Shown one piece after another: positions 16,544 through 23,905 of a stretch of 26,241 bases of DNA (position 1 is its first letter; the number at the start of each line of letters is the position of its first letter). The stretch covers positions 1 to 26,241 of the forward strand of contig JAFTHR010000143.1 of NCBI GenBank assembly GCA_017457345.1, in the 5' to 3' direction. The notes under the pieces were generated by a model, which saw only the letters and a program-made list of their open reading frames with translations, searched no databases and had not been told where the DNA came from. The position numbers and the translations under genes are program-made. This DNA is from Clostridia bacterium. Lineage in GTDB: Bacteria > Bacillota > Clostridia > Christensenellales > Borkfalkiaceae.

Positions 16544-17560
16544 ATGAATTACGTAAAAAAAATGTGCGTTTTACGGCAGATAAAGCAGGGATTTTCCGGA
16601 GACGGGAAAACGCTCACAGGGCTTATTAAAGTGGAGCAATACGGGAAAAACCTTGCCGTGGAAGTTTCGGTGATCAACTTTGCGCCTTTGCGCGCAGGGG
16701 AATACTATTGTATTCTTGCCGATCCGTACGGAAAAACGGAACTTCTTCCGCTCGTTGGAAAATGCCTATTCAACCTAGTTTCCGATCTCACGATCGATCG
16801 GGGGTTTTGCGGCGTAATTTGTTTCGTGAAAGATTCGCTCGTGCCGCTTGCCTACGGTGTGAACGGGCAGGACTACTACGATTTGCCCGCTCTTATCGAA
16901 GGGCTTTCCACCCTGCCGAAAAAGAATCCCGCCACGGATAGCGTTGCCGCAACCTTTTCTACCGCAAACCAAGCGCCTACTCCACCGCCGCCCACCGAAG
17001 AATATAACGACGAGCGCTTAGCCTCCGCCGACTATTTTGAACGGGCGCACAAGGAAACGGCGCAAGCCTTACAACAAGGAGAATATGATGAACGCTTCGA
17101 CCATTATGAAAGCACAGACCATGCACCTACTAAAAGCGCAGATTCGCAAGAAAGAGAGAGCGAAGGGAGTGATTTTGGAGAAGATGAAAATGACCAAGAC
17201 GTACTCCACCCGTTTGCACTTGACGGCGACGGCTATTACTTTTCCGTTAAAGACGAACTCGACGCACTCTTTGAAAAGTACCCGCGTGACGACACGCTAA
17301 AAGAAGCCTTTTCTTCCTGTGAGTGGGTACGCCTGAAAGGAGAAGCGGAACGCCCCGAATACTTAGTGGGCGTGGTATACGAAAACTTGCGCGCAAAATA
17401 CGTTTGCTACGCCGTGCGCGGGCGCGTAAACGAGCCTCCCGAAGAAATAAAGGACGTGTGTGCGTTCGTCCCGCACTCGGTTTTCAACGAAGACGAAGGG
17501 TTTTTCGTTATCTTCCAAAGCGCCGCCACGGGAGAATGTATAACGCCCAACCTTTCGTGA
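16544..17560 (+). CDS. Unrecognised two-domain protein with a long acidic linker
   Basis: A 338-residue soluble-looking protein that I do not recognise. Residues 1 to about 115 form a beta-rich domain (GKTLTGLIKVEQYG, AGEYYCILADPYGKTELLPL). Residues 120-222 form a low-complexity linker with a PTPPPPTEEY stretch and many acidic residues (ERESEGSDFGEDENDQD). Residues 223-338 form a second compact domain (GYYFSVKDELDALFEKYP, SCEWVRLKG, YLVGVVYENLRAKYVCYAV). There is no signal peptide or membrane segment. I chose ATG 16544 for the GGGGTGA ribosome site at 16533-16539; TATAAT at 16511-16516 is a plausible -10 without a clear -35. The gene stands alone between divergent and convergent neighbours. 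The layout, a folded domain at each end of a disordered tether, suggests a scaffold or adaptor, which is inference. Confidence 0.82.
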   Translation: MNYVKKMCVLRQIKQGFSGDGKTLTGLIKVEQYGKNLAVEVSVINFAPLRAGEYYCILADPYGKTELLPLVGKCLFNLVSDLTIDRGFCGVICFVKDSLVPLAYGVNGQDYYDLPALIEGLSTLPKKNPATDSVAATFSTANQAPTPPPPTEEYNDERLASADYFERAHKETAQALQQGEYDERFDHYESTDHAPTKSADSQERESEGSDFGEDENDQDVLHPFALDGDGYYFSVKDELDALFEKYPRDDTLKEAFSSCEWVRLKGEAERPEYLVGVVYENLRAKYVCYAVRGRVNEPPEEIKDVCAFVPHSVFNEDEGFFVIFQSAATGECITPNLS

Positions 17561-17575
17561 AAAAAGTTGGGCGTT
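17542..17575. terminator. Hairpin overlapping the end of the two-domain protein gene
   Basis: AACGCCCAAC (17542-17551) and GTTGGGCGTT (17566-17575) form a perfect ten-base stem. Its left arm lies inside the final codons of the CDS. The T-tract is interrupted (CGGTGTTTCATTCCCTTTTT), so termination efficiency is uncertain. Confidence 0.55.
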
Positions 17576-17593
17576 CGGTGTTTCATTCCCTTT

Positions 17594-18607
17594 TTATACC
17601 GGAATTTTATCGGCGTTGGTTTTGCGGATCTCTTGCGCGATAGAAGCGGCAAGGCGCACTTCGTCGTCTTCAATTCCGTCGTTTTCCGCTTTTACGTCAA
17701 TTTTTTCTTGTTTGCGATAATCGGAACACAAATAGCGTTTGGTTTTGAGCCCTACGAGCACCGTTAAAAAGGCGCTCACCGTGCCTTGCACCGCACTATC
17801 CACGAGCGTATCTACGAACGGGATCTTTTGCGCAACGCCTTTAAAAAATTTGCCGAACACGTTAAACCAGTTCACGTTTTGCATGCCGTAGGCAATGAGT
17901 GAATTGCACAAGACCGAAGTGTAAATGCGGAAGAGTTTTGCATAACTCGGCCGATACCCGTACACCGCCACGATCTTTTTGATGAGCGACATATTCACGA
18001 GCAATACGCTCAACGCGTCAATCCGTTCGTTTTGGGAGATCGACGTGGTTAAAAACACCTTTCCCGCGTTTTTGAAAATTAGGGAGTTGGTGCATTTTGC
18101 CACGTCTGTTGCGTACACCTTTTTAAGCGTTTCTTGCAACTGCTTTTTATCGCCAGATTTGAGCGAAGACCGCAATTTTTCAACGTTTTCGGGGGACAGG
18201 TATTTAAAATCGGCGTTTTTCGGGTTGGTATTGTACTCTAAAAGCGCCGTTCCCACGTCTTTCAACGCACGTGTGTTTTTGCGTTTTGCTAAATTGAAAT
18301 TATCGCTCGTCACGTCCACGATAAAAAAGCGTGAACGGAGCACTTTGCAAACGGGCACTACCACGAACGCAATAAATAAAATAGCGGTAAGCGCCGCTGC
18401 GCCGTAGCCTAAATAGGGGTGGATTTCAAAGCAAAGTGTGAGCAAATCTGCCACCGCACCCAAAAAGAGTACGGCTAAAACGAACACGCCAAGCACGATC
18501 CACGTGAAATACCGTTTCTCGTTTTTTTGGCGGAAAGCGGAAGAGATAGAATCTTCAAATTCGCGCTCTTCTTGTATCGCCGTCTTCTTTTGTTTTTCAC
18601 TTTCCAT
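17594..18607 (-). CDS. YcjF/DUF697-like membrane protein
   Basis: A 337-residue protein with a charged N-terminus (MESEKQKKTAIQEE), two transmembrane helices at about 34-57 and 66-88, and a C-terminal region resembling the DUF697/YcjF domain: a run of helices with DALSVLLVNMSLIKKIVAVYGYRPSY, KLFRIYTSVLCNSLIAYGMQN and VDSAVQGTVSAFLTVLVGLKTKRY. In proteobacteria YcjF is paired with the stress-induced GTPase YcjX; no such GTPase is in this window. I chose ATG 18607 because AAGGAG precedes it by seven bases; an upstream extension would start at the promoter. The gene is divergent from another membrane protein with a charged tail. The match is a motif resemblance read by eye, so the assignment is moderate. 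The cellular role is unknown. Confidence 0.7.
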   Translation of the reverse strand: MESEKQKKTAIQEEREFEDSISSAFRQKNEKRYFTWIVLGVFVLAVLFLGAVADLLTLCFEIHPYLGYGAAALTAILFIAFVVVPVCKVLRSRFFIVDVTSDNFNLAKRKNTRALKDVGTALLEYNTNPKNADFKYLSPENVEKLRSSLKSGDKKQLQETLKKVYATDVAKCTNSLIFKNAGKVFLTTSISQNERIDALSVLLVNMSLIKKIVAVYGYRPSYAKLFRIYTSVLCNSLIAYGMQNVNWFNVFGKFFKGVAQKIPFVDTLVDSAVQGTVSAFLTVLVGLKTKRYLCSDYRKQEKIDVKAENDGIEDDEVRLAASIAQEIRKTNADKIPV

Positions 18608-18629
18608 AAGCGTTCTCCTTATGGGATAA

Positions 18630-18658
18630 ATTATAGCATAATCCGCCCTAAATTGCAA
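18630..18658 (-). promoter_or_regulatory. Promoter of the YcjF-like gene
   Basis: On the minus strand TTGCAA (18658-18653), 17 bases, TATAAT (18635-18630), with an upstream TG near the -10. The start near 18623 leaves a leader of about 16 bases carrying the AAGGAG. Confidence 0.82.
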
Positions 18659-18696
18659 GAGCGGAACTCCTTTTTCTTTTTGGAAACTTTTTTCAC

Positions 18697-18717
18697 ACGC
18701 CTAAAAGGCGTTTTTTT
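18697..18717 (+). terminator. Small orphan terminator-like hairpin
   Basis: ACGCCT (18697-18702), loop AAA, AGGCGT (18706-18711), followed by a run of Ts. It lies between two divergent promoters and would stop plus-strand transcripts with no evident source, possibly antisense reads from the YcjF-like gene. Confidence 0.45.
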
Positions 18718-18728
18718 GCGTTTCAGTA

Positions 18729-18757
18729 TTGATTTTTTCATCTTTTTTAGGTATAAT
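18729..18757 (+). promoter_or_regulatory. Promoter of the charged-tail membrane protein and traX genes
   Basis: TTGATT (18729-18734), 17 bases, TATAAT (18752-18757), 32 bases before the ATG at 18790. Confidence 0.78.
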
Positions 18758-18789
18758 GGAAATATCTTTACGAAAAAGGAGCGGATTTT

Positions 18790-19668
18790 ATGCTGGATTT
18801 ACAAACGACCTATACCGCAACCGCTATCAAGAAAGTTATTCAGGACTTTAAAAAATTACTCTACACCATAGATATCTCCACCCAAATTATTTATTTGGGT
18901 TATCTTGCGTTCGCACTTTTGAACGGAAGCGGAGTGTTTATTGCAAACGCCGTGCTCGCCGTCCTTTCCCTTGCTTATTTCGTCTTTTTCCTTTGCGTGA
19001 CGAAGGGCGGGAAAAACGTGGACGGCAACTCTTCCAAAAAAGTTGTTGCAACCGTTTTTAAAAACGCTAAACGCATTATTAAGTTATACACGCTCGGCAT
19101 TGCCGTGTACGGCGTGTTCACCACCGTAAGCACCGAACTCAATCCCCTTTCTCTTCTTCTTTGTTGTTTTATGATCGTGGGGTGGGTGCTCTCCCTGGTA
19201 TTCGACGTGGCGATTAAAATTATTGAAAGCCGTTTCGGGCTCGTAGGAGAAGCGATCCAAGCGGACGTGGACAACCTACTCAAACCCGCTCGTAGCGTGG
19301 GGAATTTCTTTAAGAAGATGACGGGACAAGAAGTAGAACCCGAAAGAGAGCCTACTAAAAACATTTTGATGCTCGATAAGAAAATTGAAGAAAGAAAGGA
19401 AGCACAACAAAAAGAGAAAGCCGCTATTTTAAAAGAACAAAAAGCGCAACGAAAAAAATCAAGCGGCCTATTCGCAAAAAAACAAAAACCGGAAGAAACG
19501 CAAACGCCTTTAACGAAGAAAGAACAAAAGGCTATGCAAAAAGCCGCAAAAAAGGCGGAAAAAGAAAATAAAAAGGCTATGCAAAAAAACCAAACAGAAC
19601 GGGAAAAGCCCGAAAAGAAACAAAAACGGAGAAAGAGCAAAGATGGAACAATCAACACCGAGCGCTAA
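18790..19668 (+). CDS. Four-helix membrane protein with a long Lys/Glu/Gln-rich cytoplasmic tail
   Basis: I do not recognise this 292-residue protein. Hydrophobic segments lie at about residues 30-47, 51-70, 95-113 and 118-140, followed by an amphipathic stretch (DVAIKIIESRFGLVGEAIQADVDNL). From residue 165 to the end the protein is highly charged and probably coiled-coil or disordered (ILMLDKKIEERKEAQQKEK, KKEQKAMQKAAKKAEKENKK), with a repeated KAMQK motif. ATG 18790 has AAAAAGGAG upstream. It overlaps traX by 26 bases in another frame, so the two are coupled. It is divergently transcribed from the YcjF-like gene, another protein with two helices and a charged end; a shared membrane assembly is possible but is inference. 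The strong positive charge of the tail could favour contact with nucleic acid or anionic lipid. Confidence 0.8.
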   Translation: MLDLQTTYTATAIKKVIQDFKKLLYTIDISTQIIYLGYLAFALLNGSGVFIANAVLAVLSLAYFVFFLCVTKGGKNVDGNSSKKVVATVFKNAKRIIKLYTLGIAVYGVFTTVSTELNPLSLLLCCFMIVGWVLSLVFDVAIKIIESRFGLVGEAIQADVDNLLKPARSVGNFFKKMTGQEVEPEREPTKNILMLDKKIEERKEAQQKEKAAILKEQKAQRKKSSGLFAKKQKPEETQTPLTKKEQKAMQKAAKKAEKENKKAMQKNQTEREKPEKKQKRRKSKDGTINTER

Positions 19669-20425
19669 TCCCGATCTCCGTTTCTTAAGCGGAAACACCC
19701 TAAAAATTATTGCCGCGGTAAGTATGTTTCTCGATCACTTGGGATACGTATTCTTTCCGCGCGTGGCGTGGCTACGCGCCGTGGGGCGGCTTGCCTTTCC
19801 CTTGTTTGCTTTCCTGCTTGCTGAAGGCTGTAGATACACGAAAAACAAGACCAAACATTTTGCCCTACTGTTCGTTTTAGGCACGGTTTGCCAAGTTGTT
19901 TTTTACCTGTTTACAAAGCAAAGTTATATGGGGATTTTACTCTCCTTTTCCCTTTCTACCCTGTGTATTTACGCCGTGCTCGGCGTGCAAAAATCAATAG
20001 CAGAGAAAAACGGAAAACACACCGCGCTTTATTCTTTGGCTCTCGTTTGTAGCGTTGCGGCGGCTTGGGCTTTTTGCTATTTCTTTGAAGTGGACTACGG
20101 GTTTTGGGGCTGTATGTTCCCCGTATTTTGTTCCTTGATAGACTTTCGATCCTTCCCTGCTATGGAGAAACGCGTGCTCTTAGAGCATTTTTTACGCGTT
20201 GCAATGGCGGCGATTGCACTCGTTTTGGTCAATCTCTCCTGCGCGGAAAATTTAGCGTTCCTATCCCCTGCCCTTCAATGGTATTCCCTTTTCACCATCC
20301 CCTTGCTCCTGTTATATAACGGCAAAAAAGGAAAGGGCAACTTAAAGTACTTCTTTTACATTTTCTACCCCGCCCACCTTGCCGCTCTGCAAGGCGTGGC
20401 TATGCTACTCTCCCTTTTAAAATAA
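19643..20425 (+). CDS. TraX family membrane protein
   Basis: A 260-residue polytopic membrane protein of the TraX family. The signature near the N-terminus is present: NTLKIIAAVSMFLDHLGYVF, then LRAVGRLAFPLFAFLLAEG, with the DH pair and GRLAFPLFAF typical of the family, and YTKNK following. About eight helices are visible. TraX of plasmid F acetylates the N-terminus of pilin, but chromosomal clostridial copies are not tied to conjugation and probably acylate another envelope substrate; that is inference. ATG 19643 follows GGAGAAAG within the end of the upstream gene. No conjugation genes lie in the window. It ends before a strong bidirectional terminator. Confidence 0.88.
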   Translation: MEQSTPSANPDLRFLSGNTLKIIAAVSMFLDHLGYVFFPRVAWLRAVGRLAFPLFAFLLAEGCRYTKNKTKHFALLFVLGTVCQVVFYLFTKQSYMGILLSFSLSTLCIYAVLGVQKSIAEKNGKHTALYSLALVCSVAAAWAFCYFFEVDYGFWGCMFPVFCSLIDFRSFPAMEKRVLLEHFLRVAMAAIALVLVNLSCAENLAFLSPALQWYSLFTIPLLLLYNGKKGKGNLKYFFYIFYPAHLAALQGVAMLLSLLK

Positions 20426-20434
20426 CCGAAAACG

Positions 20435-20469
20435 AAAAGGACTTAACCCGAAAGTTAAGTCCTTTTTTT
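20435..20469. terminator. Bidirectional terminator between traX and the phosphatase
   Basis: AAAAGGACTTAAC (20435-20447) is perfectly complementary to GTTAAGTCCTTTT (20454-20466), and further Ts follow. It overlaps the stop codon of the minus-strand phosphatase gene. Confidence 0.88.
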
Positions 20470-20923
20470 ATTCATCTATCAGCGCTTTACAAGCGGCGTA
20501 TATCTCGCGGTACGAGCGCTCGAAATCGCGCGTGTACCAAGGATCCGCTACGTCTGCACTCGAACCCAGAAGCGATAAAAGTTTGTGGCATTTTGCGCCG
20601 TTTTTCGCGCCTAAAATGGATTTGGCGCGGCGCAGGTTGCTCTCGTCCATACAATAAAACGCGTCGTACTTCTCCCCGTCTTCTCTTTGGAGTTGCGTGG
20701 CGCGCTTTCCCTCGCAAGAAATGCCGCGTGCGGCGAGCAGCGCTTGTACGGGGCGATAGACGGGGTTGCCCACGTCTCCCCAAATCTCTTCGGCAGAGAC
20801 CGCCGAAGATTCTATCAAGAACTCGCTTTCTTTGCCTGCCTTTTTCACCAAATCTTTGAGTACGAACTCCGCCATAGGGGAACGGCAAATGTTGCCGTGG
20901 CATACGAACATAATTCTTTTCAT
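20468..20923 (-). CDS. Low-molecular-weight protein tyrosine phosphatase
   Basis: A 151-residue cytoplasmic phosphatase. The P-loop CHGNICRS supplies the nucleophile C8 and R14, and the general acid is D127 in ADPWY; all three catalytic residues are present and the length is normal. Enzymes of this class dephosphorylate tyrosine-phosphorylated proteins such as wall or capsule kinases, or act as arginine phosphatases when related to YwlE; the sequence does not decide. I chose ATG 20923 because it follows AGGAG with good spacing and gives the canonical MKRIMFVCHGN start; an upstream extension would run into the promoter. It is a single gene with its own promoter. Confidence 0.92.
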   Translation of the reverse strand: MKRIMFVCHGNICRSPMAEFVLKDLVKKAGKESEFLIESSAVSAEEIWGDVGNPVYRPVQALLAARGISCEGKRATQLQREDGEKYDAFYCMDESNLRRAKSILGAKNGAKCHKLLSLLGSSADVADPWYTRDFERSYREIYAACKALIDE

Positions 20924-20941
20924 CTCTTTTCTCCTGCGCTT

Positions 20942-20970
20942 ATTATACCACGAAAGAGCGAAAAACGCAA
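20942..20970 (-). promoter_or_regulatory. Promoter of the tyrosine phosphatase gene
   Basis: On the minus strand TTGCGT (20970-20965), 17 bases, TATAAT (20947-20942), directly upstream of the AGGAG and ATG 20923. Confidence 0.75.
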
Positions 20971-20971
20971 G

Positions 20972-21003
20972 AAAAACCGACGGCAAATACGCCGTCGGTT
21001 TTT
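20972..21003 (-). terminator. Terminator of the feo operon
   Basis: AAAAACCGACGGC (20972-20984) and GCCGTCGGTTTTT (20991-21003) form a perfect 13-base stem. On the minus strand it lies about 28 bases past the Cys-rich gene and ends the feo transcript before the phosphatase promoter. Confidence 0.9.
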
Positions 21004-21030
21004 AATGAAAACAGAGGTTGTGTGATTTGA

Positions 21031-21204
21031 TTAATTTTCGGCGTTTTCTTCTTCACCGTGCTTTGCGTTGCACGAAGTGCAAGACTTGCACGACGAGCAT
21101 CCGCAACCGCAGCCGCTAACGCCTTTTTTCTTTCGAACGATCGCAAGCGCAATGCTTCCCACAACGATTGCCACCGCTACGAATACGATAATTCCTTCTA
21201 TCAT
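21031..21204 (-). CDS. FeoB-associated Cys-rich membrane mini-protein
   Basis: A 57-residue protein starting at ATG 21204, three bases after the feoB stop. One transmembrane helix (IIVFVAVAIVVGSIALAIV) is followed by a basic stop-transfer (RKKKG) and then six cysteines in the tight pattern GCGCGCSSCKSCTSC, ending in an acidic tail. This matches the FeoB-associated Cys-rich family found next to feoB in Firmicutes. The cysteines would lie on the side of the basic flank, most likely the cytoplasm, where they could bind ferrous iron or a cluster on exit from FeoB; no activity is established, so this is inference. The ribosome site AGAAGG lies at the end of feoB, giving coupled translation. Confidence 0.88.
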   Translation of the reverse strand: MIEGIIVFVAVAIVVGSIALAIVRKKKGVSGCGCGCSSCKSCTSCNAKHGEEENAEN

Positions 21205-21207
21205 TTT

Positions 21208-23532
21208 TTAAACCTTCTTTTTACTTTTTTTATTGAACAGAACCACGCCGACTACTACTAGCGCGATAACTGCCGCCCAAAGCGCGATCGTCCAAGGGAA
21301 CGCGAGCATGGTATACGCCATTGCACCAGCCGTGTATGAAGTTGCGATCCAGAATAATAACGTCCATCTAAACTTACCTTTCCCAAGTTCTTTCTTTGCC
21401 GTTGCCACCGCTGCAAAGCAGGGAATGGTAGACATATTGAACACGATAAAGGAGATAAGCGCTTGCCAAGAAATACCCGTTGCGGCGATCATTGCCACCA
21501 CTTCGTAGCCTTCTTCCCCGAACTCACCCGTTTCAATTAAGAGTTCCAGTTGCGCCACAAGTTCGGGCGTAAGTATACCGCTGTTCGCCAAAATTTCGGG
21601 GTTTTGCGAGAAGGTGGCTAAAATGACGCCTGCCATCGTTAAGAACGCCGCTACAACGTTTTCTTTTGCGATTAAGCCCATAAGCGCCGCCACCGCGAAC
21701 ACCCAACCGAACGAAGCAAGTTGCGAACCAAACCCAAGCGGCGTGAAAATCGGCTGCACGAATTTCCCGATAGAAGCCAAAATAGAATCGTCTATTTCGC
21801 AAGGCTTCCAGTCCCAACCGAAAGACGATAAAAACCAAATGATAATGGTAGAAGCCAAAATAATGGTGAATACCTTTTTCACGTAGTCCTTCGTTTTATC
21901 CCAAAGCAAAACGGCAAGACCTTTCCCGCTCGGTTTGTGGTAAGGCGGAAGTTCCATAATGAACGGCGCTACTTCGCCGCGTTGCGTGGTAGAACGCATT
22001 AAGAGAATGGAAACTACCGCAATCACGAGCCCGATTACGTACATAGAGTAGGTGATGATATCGGCGTTGCCGATTCCAAACGCCAACACGATACCGCCTG
22101 CAACCGCCGCCAAAATGGGCAACTTTGCACCGCACGTGAAGAACGGAATTACGCGAATAGTGAGCGTTCTTTCGCGCTCGTCGGCAAGCGTACGGGTGTT
22201 GATCATTGCGGGTACGGAGCAACCAAAGCCCATAATCATAGGAATAAACGCTCTACCCGACACGCCGAAACGGCGGAACATTCTATCTAAAATAAAGGCA
22301 ATACGCGCCATATAACCGCTATCTTCTAAAATGGATAAGAGCAATAAAAGGAATACGATTTGCGGCACGAAACTAAGTACGCTACCGATACCGCTTAAAA
22401 TACCGTCTCCCACTAACGCAACCGCCCATTCCGCCGTGCCAAGACTTTCTAGCCAAGCCACAATCCAGCCGAACACCGTGCCCGTTAAAAGTTCCATTAG
22501 GTTAAATAGGATAACGCCGGGCGCAAACACCGCCCCGTTATACACGCAGGCAAGAAGTGCCGTACCGAAATTTTCGGCAAGCCCTAACTCTTCTATCGTA
22601 GGGAAAGAAAAAATGCTGCTAAGCCAAAGGAAGTCTTCCCCGAACGTTAAATGGAAAATAGCAAATAAAACGACCAAGAAAATGGGAATACCAAGCCACT
22701 TATTCGTTAAAATTTTATCCGCTTTATCCGAAGCGGTTTCCTGTATCCCTTTGCGGCTTTTTACTAAAAGCGGGGAATAGTTTTTGGATATGTATTTATA
22801 ACGCGCGTCGGCAATGAGCGCTTCAAAATCCGCACCGAACAGTTCGTGTTCAAAGGTCTTTTCAAACTCTTCTACCATCGAAACCGTTTGCGGGTGCATT
22901 GCCACTTCCAACTCGTCGTTCTCCACAAGTTTTACGGCGTGGAAGAGCGGATGTTCTACCGATTGCCCTGCAAGCGCAATACGCACGTCGTTAATCAAAT
23001 GGCGCAAATCGCAACTTTCAAGCACCGTTGTTCCGCGACGTTCTTTTTTGCATTCTTCGTATACCCGCTCCATAAGCGTTGCAAGCCCTTCTCCGCGCAA
23101 CGCCGAAATCTTGACCACGGGTACGCCTAAACGGGCTTCTAAGCCCACTTCGTCGATTTTATCCCCTTTCTTCTCTAAGGCGTCCATCATATTGAGCGCC
23201 ACGACCACGGGTACGTCGATTTCCATAATTTGCGTGGTTAAGTATAAGTTCCGCTCTAAATTCGTTACGTCTACAATGTTAATCACGCAATCGGGTTTTT
23301 CTTCTAAAATAAAGTTTCTAGAAATGACTTCTTCGGGTGTGTACGGAGAAAGAGAATAGATTCCGGGCAAATCCACGATATCCATCGGCTCTGCCCCTTT
23401 TTTATACACGCCTTCTCGTTTATCTACCGTTACGCCCGGCCAGTTGCCAACGTGCGCCGTAGAGCCCGTAAGCACGTTAAAAAGAGTAGTTTTTCCTGAG
23501 TTCGGGTTTCCAGCAAGCGCAATTTTTACCAT
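21208..23532 (-). CDS. feoB: Ferrous iron transport protein B
   Basis: A 774-residue GTP-dependent Fe2+ importer. The N-terminal G domain has the P-loop GNPNSGKTT (8-16), switch region HVGNWPGVTVDK, DLPG (54-57) and NMMD (114-117). A helical spacer follows, then the polytopic membrane domain with repeated Gate-like segments, including DSGYMARIAFILDRMF and GFGCSVPAM, where the conserved cysteine of the transport path is present, and the second half with LIAKENVVAAF. The C-terminus is short and basic (NKKSKKKV). ATG 23532 overlaps the stop of feoA by seven bases. The gene is the middle of feoA-feoB-Cys-rich protein, expressed from the operator-flanked promoter at 23870-23898. Confidence 0.96.
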   Translation of the reverse strand: MVKIALAGNPNSGKTTLFNVLTGSTAHVGNWPGVTVDKREGVYKKGAEPMDIVDLPGIYSLSPYTPEEVISRNFILEEKPDCVINIVDVTNLERNLYLTTQIMEIDVPVVVALNMMDALEKKGDKIDEVGLEARLGVPVVKISALRGEGLATLMERVYEECKKERRGTTVLESCDLRHLINDVRIALAGQSVEHPLFHAVKLVENDELEVAMHPQTVSMVEEFEKTFEHELFGADFEALIADARYKYISKNYSPLLVKSRKGIQETASDKADKILTNKWLGIPIFLVVLFAIFHLTFGEDFLWLSSIFSFPTIEELGLAENFGTALLACVYNGAVFAPGVILFNLMELLTGTVFGWIVAWLESLGTAEWAVALVGDGILSGIGSVLSFVPQIVFLLLLLSILEDSGYMARIAFILDRMFRRFGVSGRAFIPMIMGFGCSVPAMINTRTLADERERTLTIRVIPFFTCGAKLPILAAVAGGIVLAFGIGNADIITYSMYVIGLVIAVVSILLMRSTTQRGEVAPFIMELPPYHKPSGKGLAVLLWDKTKDYVKKVFTIILASTIIIWFLSSFGWDWKPCEIDDSILASIGKFVQPIFTPLGFGSQLASFGWVFAVAALMGLIAKENVVAAFLTMAGVILATFSQNPEILANSGILTPELVAQLELLIETGEFGEEGYEVVAMIAATGISWQALISFIVFNMSTIPCFAAVATAKKELGKGKFRWTLLFWIATSYTAGAMAYTMLAFPWTIALWAAVIALVVVGVVLFNKKSKKKV

Positions 23533-23810
23533 CTTACTTTCACCCCTTTTACTTCTTCAATCAAAATGTTGGCAGCCTCCGCTTTTCTAAGCGTTAATTC
23601 GTAGCCACGCACCGTTATTTCCAGCGGATCGCCAAGCGGCGCTTTCTTGCGTAAATAGATCTCCGCCCCAGGAGTGAGCCCCATATCCAGCAAACGGCGG
23701 CGGGTTAACCCTTCGCCTTTTACAAAACGAATCACACCGCTTTCGCCTATCTTCATCTCTGATGCTGCTTTCATCTCTGATGACGTTTTCATCTCTGATG
23801 ACGTTTTCAT
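23526..23810 (-). CDS. feoA: Ferrous iron transport protein A with a repeat-built N-terminal extension
   Basis: A 94-residue small cytoplasmic SH3-like partner of FeoB. The FeoA core starts at about residue 19: MKIGESGVIRFVKGEG, LTRRRLLDMGLTPGAEIYL, GDPLEITVRGYELTLRKAEA. The ribosome site AGGGGTGG (23813-23820) lies ahead of ATG 23810, so translation probably begins there, although the family would start at Met19. The extra 18 residues are three copies of a six-residue unit (MKTSSE, MKTSSE, MKAASE), each starting with a methionine and encoded by an 18-base tandem repeat. This extension is unusual and looks like a slippage product. FeoA overlaps feoB by seven bases. It is the first gene of the iron-uptake operon. 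Confidence 0.92.
   Translation of the reverse strand: MKTSSEMKTSSEMKAASEMKIGESGVIRFVKGEGLTRRRLLDMGLTPGAEIYLRKKAPLGDPLEITVRGYELTLRKAEAANILIEEVKGVKVRW
23757..23810 (-). repeat. Three tandem 18-base repeats at the feoA start codon
   Basis: On the minus strand, two identical copies of ATGAAAACGTCATCAGAG (23810-23793 and 23792-23775) are followed by a third with three changes (23774-23757). Each copy begins with ATG. Because 18 is divisible by three, copy number changes would not shift the frame. Confidence 0.95.
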
Positions 23811-23845
23811 TTTCCACCCCTTTTTTTTCTTCTCGGCTTTATTTC

Positions 23846-23859
23846 TTAACCAAGGTTAA
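23846..23859. promoter_or_regulatory. Proximal putative DtxR-family operator of the feo operon
   Basis: TTAACCAAGGTTAA is a palindrome with perfect six-base arms. It lies about ten bases downstream of the -10, over the expected transcription start, so a bound repressor would block initiation. It shares its architecture with the distal site (23906-23919). Confidence 0.75.
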
Positions 23860-23869
23860 TTTTTACCAT

Positions 23870-23898
23870 ATTATATCACTATTTTATGTGGTTGTCAA
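23870..23898 (-). promoter_or_regulatory. Promoter of the feo operon
   Basis: On the minus strand TTGACA (23898-23893), 17 bases, TATAAT (23875-23870): full consensus. Such a strong promoter fits control by a repressor. Confidence 0.9.
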
Positions 23899-23905
23899 TA
23901 AAAAA

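Noticed and set aside
17085..17300. Nested frame of 71 codons inside the linker of the two-domain protein, with AAGGAG at 17076-17081 before ATGATG
   Set aside because: The ribosome-site match is good, but the product is a Lys/Thr-rich sequence produced by reading an acidic linker out of frame. No independent support; worth revisiting only with ribosome profiling.
19643..20425. Conjugative element, from the TraX gene
   Set aside because: No relaxase, type IV secretion, pilin or integrase gene and no change in base composition around it.
20924..20986. Upstream extension of the tyrosine phosphatase
   Set aside because: It spans the promoter, and the canonical MKRIMFVCHGN start with AGGAG is at 20923.
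23587..23817. Alternative frame over feoA with repeated ENVIRDE-like units
   Set aside because: It is the out-of-frame reading of the 18-base repeats and of feoA; the feoA frame carries the conserved domain and overlaps feoB as expected.
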